Origin: Longimicrobiales bacterium
GTDB taxonomy: Bacteria; Gemmatimonadota; Gemmatimonadetes; Longimicrobiales; Gaopeijiaceae
Length of the DNA: 64,000 nucleotides
Direction of reading: 5' to 3'
Assembly: GCA_028278645.1 (NCBI GenBank)
Contig: JANQDZ010000087.1
Location: forward strand, 21,993 to 85,992
Shown here: positions 25,017-33,800 of the stretch, one piece after another
Position numbering within the stretch: position 1 is the stretch's first letter
Layout: each line of letters begins with the position of its first letter
Notes under the pieces: model-generated
What the model saw: only the letters and a program-made list of their open reading frames with translations
Databases searched by the model: none
What the model was told of the DNA's origin: nothing
Program-made: the position numbers and the translations under genes

Positions 25017-27623
25017 ATGGACCTCCGGCGAGAGGAAAGGACTTCCGAAATCGAACAGGAGATACGTCATCACCTCCAGGAATGCGCCGAACACCTCGCC
25101 GAAAGGGGAATGGACCCTAAAGATGCAAAGGCGGAAGCCGCACGGCGGTTTGGAGACGTGGAGGCGGTACGCAGAGAGCTCGACCAGATAAGGCGCAAGG
25201 GTCGCCTCCGTAGGATTTTGAGAATGGCCTTTGGCTCGGTCTGGTCGGATCTCCGGTTCACTGGCCGCTCTTATCGACGCCGGCCGGGTTTTGTTATCGC
25301 CGTGACGTTGACCTTGGCTTTGGGCATCGGTGCTGCAACATCCATCTTCTCTGTACTTGACGCAGTGCTCTTTCGCCCCCTCGCGTACAAGGACCTGGAT
25401 CGCTGGGTAGAGGTTTATTCAGGGACTCCGGATCGGTCTCGCCTCAGTCATGACCGAGTGCACTTCCAGGGTTGGGAAGAGGCGGGAGCTTCCTTTTTAG
25501 ATGCTTGGGTCGGCTTCAGGTGGCAATCGCTTGTGAGGATCGACGGCCCGCAGCCAGAGTCCCTTCGCGTGACAGGCGTTACCCCGGGAACTATAGGCCG
25601 CCTCGGGATTCCCCTACTCATGGGCCGGGGCTTTCTACCCACCGATGGACGCCCAGGCGGAACGGAGGTTGTGATCGTCACCCGTCCGTATTGGGAGAGG
25701 ATGGGAAGCGACCCGGGAATAGTCGGACAAACCATCCACCTGGAAACCGGCCTCGCCACAGTTGTCGGCGTTTTGCGGGGCGACGTGAAATTCCCCGACT
25801 ATGGCAGCCCGGCCGAGCTCTGGATGCCTATTAGGGAGGACTTCACGGTCGGTGGGCGGGAGCTGCGGTCGGTCCAGGGAGTATGGGCTCGGCTCTCGCC
25901 AGGTGTGACCATCGAGCAGGCGCAGGCCAGAGCCGATTGGGCCTCTTCTCTTCTCCAGGCCGAAACGCCTGTTCGGTCGGGGTGGTCCATCGTGCTCCGC
26001 CCCGTCGGACGACACCGGACTTCGGGCGCTCTGCGTCAGGCCCTGTGGGTGTTGGCCGCAACGGTGGGCCTGCTCCTTCTGATTGCGGCCATCAACGCTG
26101 TCAATCTCATTCTGGTGCGCACAACCACACGGATCAGAGAGTTCTCGGTACGAAGGTCACTAGGCTGCTCACGGACCCGGCTAACTCGCCAGCTCCTGGT
26201 GGAGGGCACGGTGCTCGGGTTGGGCGGAGCCATCGGGGCTGTGGGTTTGGCGCGGCTCGGAGTTCAGAACATAGGCCCGATCCTGCCCAGTAGCCTGATT
26301 TGGTCCAGCCCACACCTGATTCAAGTGGAAGGCCGGACACTAGCGTTTTCCTTCGCCATGGCCCTTCTGGTGGGCGCTGTCCTCGGGTTGGTGCCGTCCT
26401 TAGCTGGGTCACGGATGAAGGTGTTGAACTCAGATAGGAACGAAGGGGAGACTCCCCGCCAGCGCCGAGTGAGGAGAGTACTCGTTGTTGGTCAAATAGC
26501 AATCTCCCTGACCCTCCTTGCCACCGGAGGCCTTCTCGCCCGAAGCGTCACAAACCTGCTCGCTGTCGACTCGGGGTACGACGTCGGCCGGGTCGCCACA
26601 ATGGAGTTCCACCTTCCAGCCAGCAGGTACCCCTCACCTCCCGAGCGGCTTGACTTCGTTCGACGGATCGAGACACGCTTGGAAGCTCTGCCAGGCGTGG
26701 CCGGGGTCGCCATCAGCAACGGATCCGGTTTCATGGCCAGCGAGGTTCTCCAGACGGAGGGAGGGTATACCCCGGAGGTTCAGCCTAGACTGATCCCGCA
26801 CACCTCAGTAGGCCCGGATTTCATCGAGACCTTGGGGCTGGAACTCTTGGTCGGCCGGGGTTTCGATCGAACCGAGCTCGCCCAGGCATCGGATGTCGCG
26901 ATCGTGGATCAAGACCTGGCCAACTTCCTTTGGGCTGATGCGGCACCCGTCGGCCGGCGCTTCCGCGCCGGTGACGGGCGGTGGCTTGAGGTCGTGGGCG
27001 TGGTCAGAGAGCTGCGAATGATGGGTCGCGACCAGAGCGACGGACCCTACCAGATTCTCCTGCCCATCTCTGAGAAAGACCCGGATCCCTCTTTCGACTT
27101 GAAAATTCGCACGACCTCCGATCCCTCACTCGTCCTCCCCGAACTACGAGCACAGGTCACGGAGCTCGATCCTTGGTTGTCGATCCATCTACGCACGGCC
27201 GCGTCGGCGCTTGCGGAGTGGGAGGCCGAGCCACGGTTTCTGCTCCTCCTGACGACGCTCCTCGCTACGACGGCCGTGGCTCTGGCCACGGTGGGGCTCT
27301 ATGGCATACTTGCCTACACCGTGCGCACGAGGGAAAAGGAACTTGGAGTGCGGATCGCACTCGGCGCTGATCGTGCTGGCGTTATGGGGTTGGTTTTTCG
27401 GGACGGGTTGACCATGACCACGGTAGGGATCGCCGCTGGCCTGGGAGGAGCTCTACTGGCGTCGAGGCTTGTGGAGAGCCTGCTTTTCGAAGTCGGACCC
27501 CGCGATCCCGTTGCCCTCGGCAGTAGCGTGGTGCTCTTCCTGGCCATCGCTTCAGCAGCGTCGTCCATCCCGGCGTTTCGGGCGACGGCCATTCCTCCTG
27601 CGAGTACCCTGCGCCGCGACTGA
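25017..27623 (+). CDS. ADOP-type MacB/FtsX permease
   Basis: An 868-residue duplicated orphan permease. The N-terminal prefix (IEQEIRHHLQECAEHLAERG, then AARRFGDVEAVRRELD) is followed by TM1 (about residues 88-108), MacB-PCD, three TMs including AAINAVNLILVRTTTRIREF, then a second unit with LYGILAYTVRTREKELGVRIAL. It starts two bases after the PadR stop. The prefix is of the type seen in the 7.6 kb copy and unlike the 2.9 kb copy, so the three permeases are not recent tandem duplicates. Confidence 0.9.
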   Translation: MDLRREERTSEIEQEIRHHLQECAEHLAERGMDPKDAKAEAARRFGDVEAVRRELDQIRRKGRLRRILRMAFGSVWSDLRFTGRSYRRRPGFVIAVTLTLALGIGAATSIFSVLDAVLFRPLAYKDLDRWVEVYSGTPDRSRLSHDRVHFQGWEEAGASFLDAWVGFRWQSLVRIDGPQPESLRVTGVTPGTIGRLGIPLLMGRGFLPTDGRPGGTEVVIVTRPYWERMGSDPGIVGQTIHLETGLATVVGVLRGDVKFPDYGSPAELWMPIREDFTVGGRELRSVQGVWARLSPGVTIEQAQARADWASSLLQAETPVRSGWSIVLRPVGRHRTSGALRQALWVLAATVGLLLLIAAINAVNLILVRTTTRIREFSVRRSLGCSRTRLTRQLLVEGTVLGLGGAIGAVGLARLGVQNIGPILPSSLIWSSPHLIQVEGRTLAFSFAMALLVGAVLGLVPSLAGSRMKVLNSDRNEGETPRQRRVRRVLVVGQIAISLTLLATGGLLARSVTNLLAVDSGYDVGRVATMEFHLPASRYPSPPERLDFVRRIETRLEALPGVAGVAISNGSGFMASEVLQTEGGYTPEVQPRLIPHTSVGPDFIETLGLELLVGRGFDRTELAQASDVAIVDQDLANFLWADAAPVGRRFRAGDGRWLEVVGVVRELRMMGRDQSDGPYQILLPISEKDPDPSFDLKIRTTSDPSLVLPELRAQVTELDPWLSIHLRTAASALAEWEAEPRFLLLLTTLLATTAVALATVGLYGILAYTVRTREKELGVRIALGADRAGVMGLVFRDGLTMTTVGIAAGLGGALLASRLVESLLFEVGPRDPVALGSSVVLFLAIASAASSIPAFRATAIPPASTLRRD

Positions 27624-28094
27624 TGCGGGCACCTCAAGCCCGTTTAGGCCGTTTGGCAGCGGAAGCACTCTCAAGAGGGTGTCTCGGAACGGCCCTCCGT
27701 GTTCGGGGCTCCGAACCGCCGTTGCGCTGGGTCCCACCAGAATAGTCTGGTTGTGTGAAGTCCAAGGGGCTTCCCGCACGGCAGGACCGGACCCCGTGCC
27801 ATTCTCCTGTTGCGGGCTGTCCTCCTCTCGAAGGTTCGGCGTCCCTGCCCCCCCGGGCATCAGCTGACCCTGACGCAGGCACCGCCCGCACGTGCCTTCC
27901 TGAAAATCGGCCGCCCCGGAAAGCCGGAACTTTCCGGGGCTACCCTAATGACGCTCGTTCGGCGGAGAACGTGTAAAACGGATAATCTCTGTGGGAGCCA
28001 ACGAATGCGGAGGTCGGCGCAAGGCCTAATGGAGGGCCCGGCTATCAGGGAGTTTCCCAGGTGGTCGGATCCCGGACCGCTGCCTGCATCTTCG
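27624..28094. other. Convergent intergenic region
   Basis: About 470 bases between the ends of the permease gene (plus) and an anti-sigma gene (minus). No gene is convincing. It contains the strong hairpin at 27913-27940. Confidence 0.4.
27913..27940. terminator. 11-bp perfect hairpin, possible bidirectional terminator
   Basis: GCCCCGGAAAG pairs perfectly with CTTTCCGGGGC around a 6-base loop. It lies between converging genes, the place for a shared terminator, but no T-run follows on either strand, so factor-independent termination is not certain. Confidence 0.5.
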
Positions 28095-28469
28095 TCAGTT
28101 TGGCCGTACCACCCTCGGCTCAAAAGCTATGGCAAGAAGAGAGGCAGCGACCACGAGAAGGGCGAGCGGAAGGGGGTGGGGATTGGTTTCCCCACTCTGT
28201 CCCACTCCCCAGACCACGATGGGGATTGCGGTGGCTGCGGCCAGGAATAGTGTGGCCAGTATCTCCCAGGGGCCCCGCCTCCGCCTTTCCTCATCCAAGC
28301 GGGTAAGGGTCTCCTGGACCACTCGTTCAGGGGTTTCAATCTCTGGATTCAGGGCCTCTTGGACCTGCGCAACCAACTCCAGACGAGCTGCGCACTCCGG
28401 GCAAGTTTCTGAATGCTTTCTGGCAACCGGGTTGCCGGCCAACAGATCTTCGATGTCCGGGCAGGTCAT
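28095..28469 (-). CDS. Zinc-finger anti-sigma factor
   Basis: A 124-residue protein. The N-terminal third is a ZAS-type zinc-binding anti-sigma domain (HSETCPECAARLELV, i.e. H-x3-C-x2-C near residues 19-26). Two membrane helices follow (about residues 68-88 and 98-116). It overlaps the sigma gene upstream by four bases, the usual sigma/anti-sigma layout, so it very probably sequesters that sigma factor at the membrane. Confidence 0.88.
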   Translation of the reverse strand: MTCPDIEDLLAGNPVARKHSETCPECAARLELVAQVQEALNPEIETPERVVQETLTRLDEERRRRGPWEILATLFLAAATAIPIVVWGVGQSGETNPHPLPLALLVVAASLLAIAFEPRVVRPN

Positions 28470-29020
28470 TCTATTCTCCTAATCTCCTGCGCTATTCGGG
28501 CCAGTCCTTTGCTGATCAGGGACCTGACCGACACTTCCGATACTCCCATGATCTGGGCAATCTCCGACGTCGACAGGCCCTCCCCGTGCCTGAGTGTCAC
28601 CGCTTCCCTTTGCCTTTTGGGGAGGTTGGAGATTGCGTCTCTGACCAGCTGGCGGCGATCTTGCTCCTCGAGTGTTTGCAAAGGGTTTGGCGGCGGATCC
28701 CGGCCTTCCCGGCGGAAAAGGTCTAGGACCGCGGTCCGGCGCTTCCGTCTCCGTAGACGGCTGAGGCAGTGATTTCGTGTAAGAGCCGCTAGCCAACCAA
28801 GAACCGATCCCGTCCCCCTGAAAGACCGGCGTTTTCGGAATGCCAGCGCCCAAGCCTCCTGCGCCATGTCCTCTGCGTCATCAGGGCCATCAGCGTACCT
28901 GGAAGCCATATCTGATACCATCGGACCGTACCGACGGACTAATGCCTCCCACTCCTCCTTCTCCCCGGAACGGAAGCGTTCCAGGTCAACCACGGTTTCT
29001 CTTCCAGGCAAGCGGTCCAA
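28466..29020 (-). CDS. ECF-type RNA polymerase sigma factor
   Basis: A 184-residue sigma factor: region 2 with DAEDMAQEAWALAFRKRRSF and VLGWLAALTRNHCLSRLRRR, region 4 with SNLPKRQREAVTLRHGEGLS and EIAQIMGVSEVSVRSLISKG. The first ATG gives a 35-base overlap with the membrane-protein gene upstream; a GTG at 28993 (after GGAAGAG) would shorten that overlap and may be the true start. Coupled to a zinc-finger anti-sigma gene downstream. Confidence 0.92.
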   Translation of the reverse strand: MDRLPGRETVVDLERFRSGEKEEWEALVRRYGPMVSDMASRYADGPDDAEDMAQEAWALAFRKRRSFRGTGSVLGWLAALTRNHCLSRLRRRKRRTAVLDLFRREGRDPPPNPLQTLEEQDRRQLVRDAISNLPKRQREAVTLRHGEGLSTSEIAQIMGVSEVSVRSLISKGLARIAQEIRRIE

Positions 29021-29744
29021 GGACTACGAGGAGCCCCAGGGGGACCACAAGCACCAACCAGCTCCTTACCACCCCGGAACCCACCGGATTGGCACGGAGG
29101 GAGGAGAGCACCAAACGATCAGCGGCAAAAACAGAGAATGCAAACCCTAGGCCCACCGCCCACCGAACCCTATGCCGCGCCCCGTGGGCCAGGTTTTCAG
29201 TGAGAATCCCGACGGAAAACCCCAGGCATGAGAGTACGACGGCGAGCACCCCCATGATACGAGGGTCCTGGAGTTGTTTCTCAAAGAAACTCGGAGAAGA
29301 ATTCAAAACACTCGTCGATCCAAAGACCGGGGACTCTGAGGGGTTCTCGGTGACGAAGTCACGGAGGGCTATCAAAGTGGACGGGGTCTCAGGGCCAAAC
29401 GGGAACCGGTCGGCAACGGTGGATGGAGCTGTTTGAGCGAATTCGGCCAGCGGGGCAATGTAGGCCAGCCCGACATACGCCACTGATCCGTACGCCAATG
29501 CCGAGGCGACAAAGGTCATAACCTGACCAGTGGTCTGAATTGAGGAGGATACCCCTATGCCTCCGGCGAAAGCGGAGAGGACCAAGAGCACAGAGACCGT
29601 CGCTACGGCGGCATAGAGGATTGCCACCGTTACAGAAGACAACGCCCACATTGTCAGCAGCCAGAGTACACCAGCTCCAAAAACCCAAGGTAGGGAAGCC
29701 AATAGAAACCGCCGTGGGACTTGGAAATTCTCACCTCGGCCCAT
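28986..29744 (-). CDS. Multi-pass membrane protein of unknown function
   Basis: A 252-residue protein with about six membrane segments (near residues 13-35, 37-60, 72-95, 160-182, 190-212 and 225-246) and one soluble loop (about 100-155) rich in Ser, Pro and Thr. It overlaps the sigma gene and is first in the three-gene unit, so it could be a target or sensor of that ECF system. I do not recognise a family. Confidence 0.65.
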   Translation of the reverse strand: MGRGENFQVPRRFLLASLPWVFGAGVLWLLTMWALSSVTVAILYAAVATVSVLLVLSAFAGGIGVSSSIQTTGQVMTFVASALAYGSVAYVGLAYIAPLAEFAQTAPSTVADRFPFGPETPSTLIALRDFVTENPSESPVFGSTSVLNSSPSFFEKQLQDPRIMGVLAVVLSCLGFSVGILTENLAHGARHRVRWAVGLGFAFSVFAADRLVLSSLRANPVGSGVVRSWLVLVVPLGLLVVLGPLAWKRNRG

Positions 29745-29934
29745 TCCGTCCTCCTATGAAGTTGTACCCCTCAACAAGAGGGCAAGGCCGGGGAGACTCT
29801 GCAAGAGCTTGACGGAGAAAAGGTCAGTTTTTACACGAAAGGGAACCTCCTTGCGTCTTTCTTGTCGAGTGTCGGTTCAGGACGCGGCTCCACCGCGTCA
29901 AACCTGAGGATCGATCCCAGGTCGGAAGGGGACG

Positions 29935-30504
29935 ATGAGGAACGAAAAACGGGATTCCAGGCCGATGGTAGCACGACCGCGGATCGATCCGATCACGGTG
30001 GGACTCATCGCCCTCTGTATTCCGATGGGTTGGATAGGATACCAGAAACATCTCCGGGCGATCCAACCGCTCTTGGTGAATGAGGATCTCAGTCGGGTAA
30101 TGATGGTGGACGCAGAGGGGAACACCAGCTCATTGGCAACAGGTGCCCCCACGGTGCTCCTGGTCTTCGATTCGAAATGCGCGCCGTGCCGTCGAGCGGC
30201 TCCCCGCTGGCGACAATGGCTCCAAAGCCGGCCCCAAGTAAACGTCTTCGCCGTCTCGAGAGAGCCTCCCGAGGTGGCCCAAAGTTTTGGGAGGGACTTC
30301 GACCTTGATGTCCCGGTGAGGCATATCCCTTGGAGGCGAGCAAATCGATCCGCAGCCCTATACTCCCAGGGAGTACCATCGGTGGTCCTGCTCACGCCAG
30401 ACGGAGAGGTCTCCGCTCAGGCCTGGGGTGGATCGGACGGGTCCATCCTTGAGTCGGCACACCTGTCGTCCCAATCCCAACGCCCCTTCTCACGGAGGCA
30501 ATGA
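29935..30504 (+). CDS. TlpA-like thioredoxin-fold protein
   Basis: A 189-residue protein with one N-terminal membrane helix (about residues 20-38) and a thioredoxin fold: PTVLLVFDSKCAPCRRAAPR holds the redox motif CAPC (about residues 82-85), and SQGVPSVVLLTPDG carries the cis-Pro loop. This is the form of TlpA/ResA-like envelope disulfide reductases. It overlaps a small six-cysteine secreted peptide gene (ATGA), which suggests the peptide is its substrate or partner; that is inference. Confidence 0.83.
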   Translation: MRNEKRDSRPMVARPRIDPITVGLIALCIPMGWIGYQKHLRAIQPLLVNEDLSRVMMVDAEGNTSSLATGAPTVLLVFDSKCAPCRRAAPRWRQWLQSRPQVNVFAVSREPPEVAQSFGRDFDLDVPVRHIPWRRANRSAALYSQGVPSVVLLTPDGEVSAQAWGGSDGSILESAHLSSQSQRPFSRRQ

Positions 30505-30710
30505 TGCTCAAATTCATCAGGACCACGGCCGGACTCTTCGCGTTGGTGGTTACCCTCACCGCCGCGGTGCCTGAGGATACACCCATCTTCGGCTTGTTTG
30601 ATTGCTGCGTTGGTGAGGTATGCGAACCAAAAGGGTGCCTTTTCCGTTCGGACTGTCTGGAAGACCGCGACTGCATTGATCCCACCGGAGCCTCCAAGGG
30701 GCTTCGGTGA
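30501..30710 (+). CDS. Small secreted six-cysteine peptide
   Basis: A 69-residue ORF whose ATG overlaps the stop of the thioredoxin-like gene. Residues about 1-23 are a signal peptide (LFALVVTLTAAV). The mature 45 residues hold six cysteines (DCC, EVC, KGC, SDC, RDC), even in number and enough for three disulfides. No known family. The coupling to a redox protein argues that it is translated. Confidence 0.65.
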   Translation: MMLKFIRTTAGLFALVVTLTAAVPEDTPIFGLFDCCVGEVCEPKGCLFRSDCLEDRDCIDPTGASKGLR

Positions 30711-30739
30711 GGGTTCGGTCGGGGACCGCGTAAGCCGGA

Positions 30740-30892
30740 GAACATTCAAAAATCGTGAGCGAGCGACTCGGGCATTCGTCTGTACTGCTCACCCTCGATA
30801 CCTATAGCCATGTGTTGCGAGACATGCAGCGGCAGGCCGCCGAAAAGCTGGATCGCCTACTGTCTGGACTGGACTCCCGACCTCATCCTTAA
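30740..30892 (+). pseudogene. C-terminal remnant of a tyrosine recombinase (phage/ICE integrase)
   Basis: About 50 codons, open from 30734 and ending in TAA at 30890-30892, encode the end of a site-specific integrase: HSKIVSERLGHSSVLLTLDT then YSHVLRDMQRQAAEKLDRLL. The LGHSS block and the nucleophile Tyr in DTYSHV are intact; the catalytic Arg and the rest of the protein are missing and an in-frame TAA stands just upstream. The stub abuts the 3' end of the 30.9-34.5 kb gene, at the left border of the island. Confidence 0.85.
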
Positions 30893-33800
30893 TCGACCGT
30901 CCTCACCCTATCCCGAATCCCCTTGATCTGTTCAACCATGGCCGTCAATCCGTGGCTGGATGCCAAGTCGAGGGCCTCTTCGGCAAGGCCCAAAGCTCGT
31001 TGCGGTTGATGGAGCCCCTCGGCTATAAGCACAGCCTGGTTTGCCAGGCTGATGGCGAGACCTCTTGGGTTCCCTAGCTCGCGGTATAGCCTCTCCTCCT
31101 CCTCATGGAGTGCCAGTGCTTCCCTTTCATCCCCCCGGACCTGGAGGATCCATGCCAGATTCCCGAGTGCCGTCGCCATTCCAGCCTTGTTACCGAGCTC
31201 CCGACATCTGCGTTCAGTCTCCAAATGGAGCTCCATTGCGGCATCCAGGTCACCTCTGATCTGCATGATCACGGCCTGGTTCCCAAGTGAAACCACGAGG
31301 CCGCCTTTGTCTTCAAGCTCTCGGCAAATCCTCTCATTCTCCTTGAGCAGCGTCATGGCTCCGTCGAGGTCGCCCTGGTGTTGGAGGATCACGGCCTGTT
31401 CGCCGAGGGCCCACTTCAACCCGGCCTTGTCTCCCAGCCCGCGGCAGATCCGCTCCTGCTCTTTCCGCAGAGCCATTGCCCCATCAAGATCGCCCCGAAG
31501 CTTAAGGATTGGCGCTTGAGTCCCAAGACACGCAGATAGGCCGGCCTTGTCTCCGAGTTCTCGGCAGATCCTCTCCGCTTCCCGATGCAGCGCCATCGCC
31601 CCATCCAAGTCCCCCAGCTCCTGGAGGATCATCCCTTGGTTACCGAGGGTAGCCTGGAGTCCGGACTTGTTTCCCATCTCCCGGAAAATCCGCTCCTGTT
31701 CACGGTGCAGCGCCATCGCACCCTCAAGATTGCCTTGAAGTTTGAGGACTACGGCTAGACCGTTGAGGGCTCTTGCTAATCCGCTACTATCCCCGGTCTC
31801 CTGGCAGATCCGCCCCGCTTCCTGGTGCAGTGCCATTGCCTCATCCAGGTCCCCCCGCATCTGGAGGACCTGGGCCTGACCCCCGATAGCGGCTGCCAGC
31901 TTCGAGAACTCCCCCGTTTCTCGAAAGTGCTCCGCAAGATGCTCACGGAGGGTGAGCGCAGGACCGGGATGCCCGGTGTCGAAGAGGAGCTTGGCCAGGA
32001 TCCAGAGAAACGAGGGGTCCTCTGATGGGCGGGCGATAACCGAGCCGTAGGCATCCACCAACCGCAACGGAGATTTTTCTTCGATCCGGGCCCAGTAGCT
32101 CTTCACTTCGAGGGGGTTCGCCTCCCAGAGAGCCCCGAGAAACGGCAGGTCTGCCAACAAATCGTGTAACCGTTGCCACTCTCCCGCTTGGCCCAGCTGC
32201 CAGGGGAGTTCGTCAATCTGTCGAGGACCCAGCTCCCGACCCTCGAAATAATCGGCGATACGTAAGTGGGCAGCCCCCCGGGTGTCCTCATCAACGAGAT
32301 ACAGCTCCTCTACGGCCTGGCGCAGGTAATCATGGCTGAAACCGATCAAGCCCGACCGATTCACGAGAGCCTGGTCTGCCGCCAGGAATAGCGGTGACCA
32401 ATGGGCACGCGGCAGCGGTTCTCCCAGCGTACCCAGCATATCAAGCAACTCCGCTTCCGAAAGGCCTCGTCGCGCACCCCACAACAGGGACGTGGCCTCG
32501 CGCACCAATCCAGGGTGGTCCCGCTCGTAGTCCTGCTCGTATCGCTGGAGAATTCTCCGGTAGAGGGCCACAACGGTCTTCGCCGACAGGTACTCGGCGA
32601 TCTTTTTGCCAAGGGTGAAGTGGTCTCCGTAGAGCCGCAACTCTTCGAGTAGGATCCTCAGAAACAGTGGGTTCTCGGTCTGGGGCTCCCCGACGATCTG
32701 ATCAACGTGCTCGGTAGCCAGCGATTTGGTGTACTGAGAAAGGTATTCCTCAATAAGACACTGTCGTTCACGGGGCGTCAGAGGTTCCACCTTCATCGTC
32801 GTCCACCGACGCCTGGCCAGGTCTTCCAAAGGGCGACCGGGGAGGGTCGACAGAATCAACCGTATGTTGGCCGGAATCTGAGGGGGCAACCACACGAGAT
32901 CGGGAGCCTGGTCACGATCCTCCAGTTGATTCAGGCCGTCCAGCACCAACACCATACGCCCTCTGGCCGCAGCCAAATGGAGTCCGAGGGCGAATGCTTG
33001 ACGTAGCTCGTCTGGCTGATCGGGGATTTCAAGGTCCAGGCGGAAATGACGCTTGAGCTCGCCCAGGATACGTCGAAGCATCCCAATCCAATCGGCACTT
33101 TGACGTGAGGCACCGACGAAGTGAAGCAACACGTGTTCCCTGGGATGTTGTTCTCGATATCCGTTCGCCCAATTCGCGAGCAGGGCCGATTTCCCCGATC
33201 CGGACTCGCCGAGAACGACCAATGGATCTGAGTCCCCTCGGGCGTGTTGATTGAGGCGATCGGAATAGTCCCCGCGACCGATGTAGACACCGCGGCGGCT
33301 GGCAGCGAAGGCTTCGTGCTCGGCGGATTCTCGATCCAACGGATGAAGAGGCAGGTCCTCTGGAAACAGGCGATCTATCACGCCCATCAGATCCGCCAAG
33401 ACCAGTCGACCCAGGTGTTGGGGGTCCTGATAGTCCTCTCGGACCGGGAATCCGCTGGCCCGGATTCGCTTCTTCAGGGCTACTAGCTTCCGCTTCCGTT
33501 CTTCGCATCGGTTGTATGCCTCTTCCCACCCAAGCCGTTCGACCTCCTCCTTCCATGGCGCCTCGCTGAAGTCCCGCCGTTCTTCAGAGGGAAGGGAGTC
33601 GATGTAATCCGGGCTACGGAAGTAGAAAAAGGAATGGTCCGCCATCCCTGGATCGTTGAGAGCCCCATGGAGGATTTCCAACTCGGTCACCGAACGCTCC
33701 TTGTGTTCGGCAAGCCAAGGCTCTCTCTCTGCGAGGTCCCGAGGCACCTCGTCGGGGACCCAACCATAGCGTTCACCGAGGAGTCCGATGAAATACGGCC

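Noticed and set aside
30943..31902. 120-base periodicity suggestive of a tandem DNA repeat or CRISPR-like array
   Set aside because: It is in-frame coding for 40-residue TPR units; no short repeat/spacer structure.
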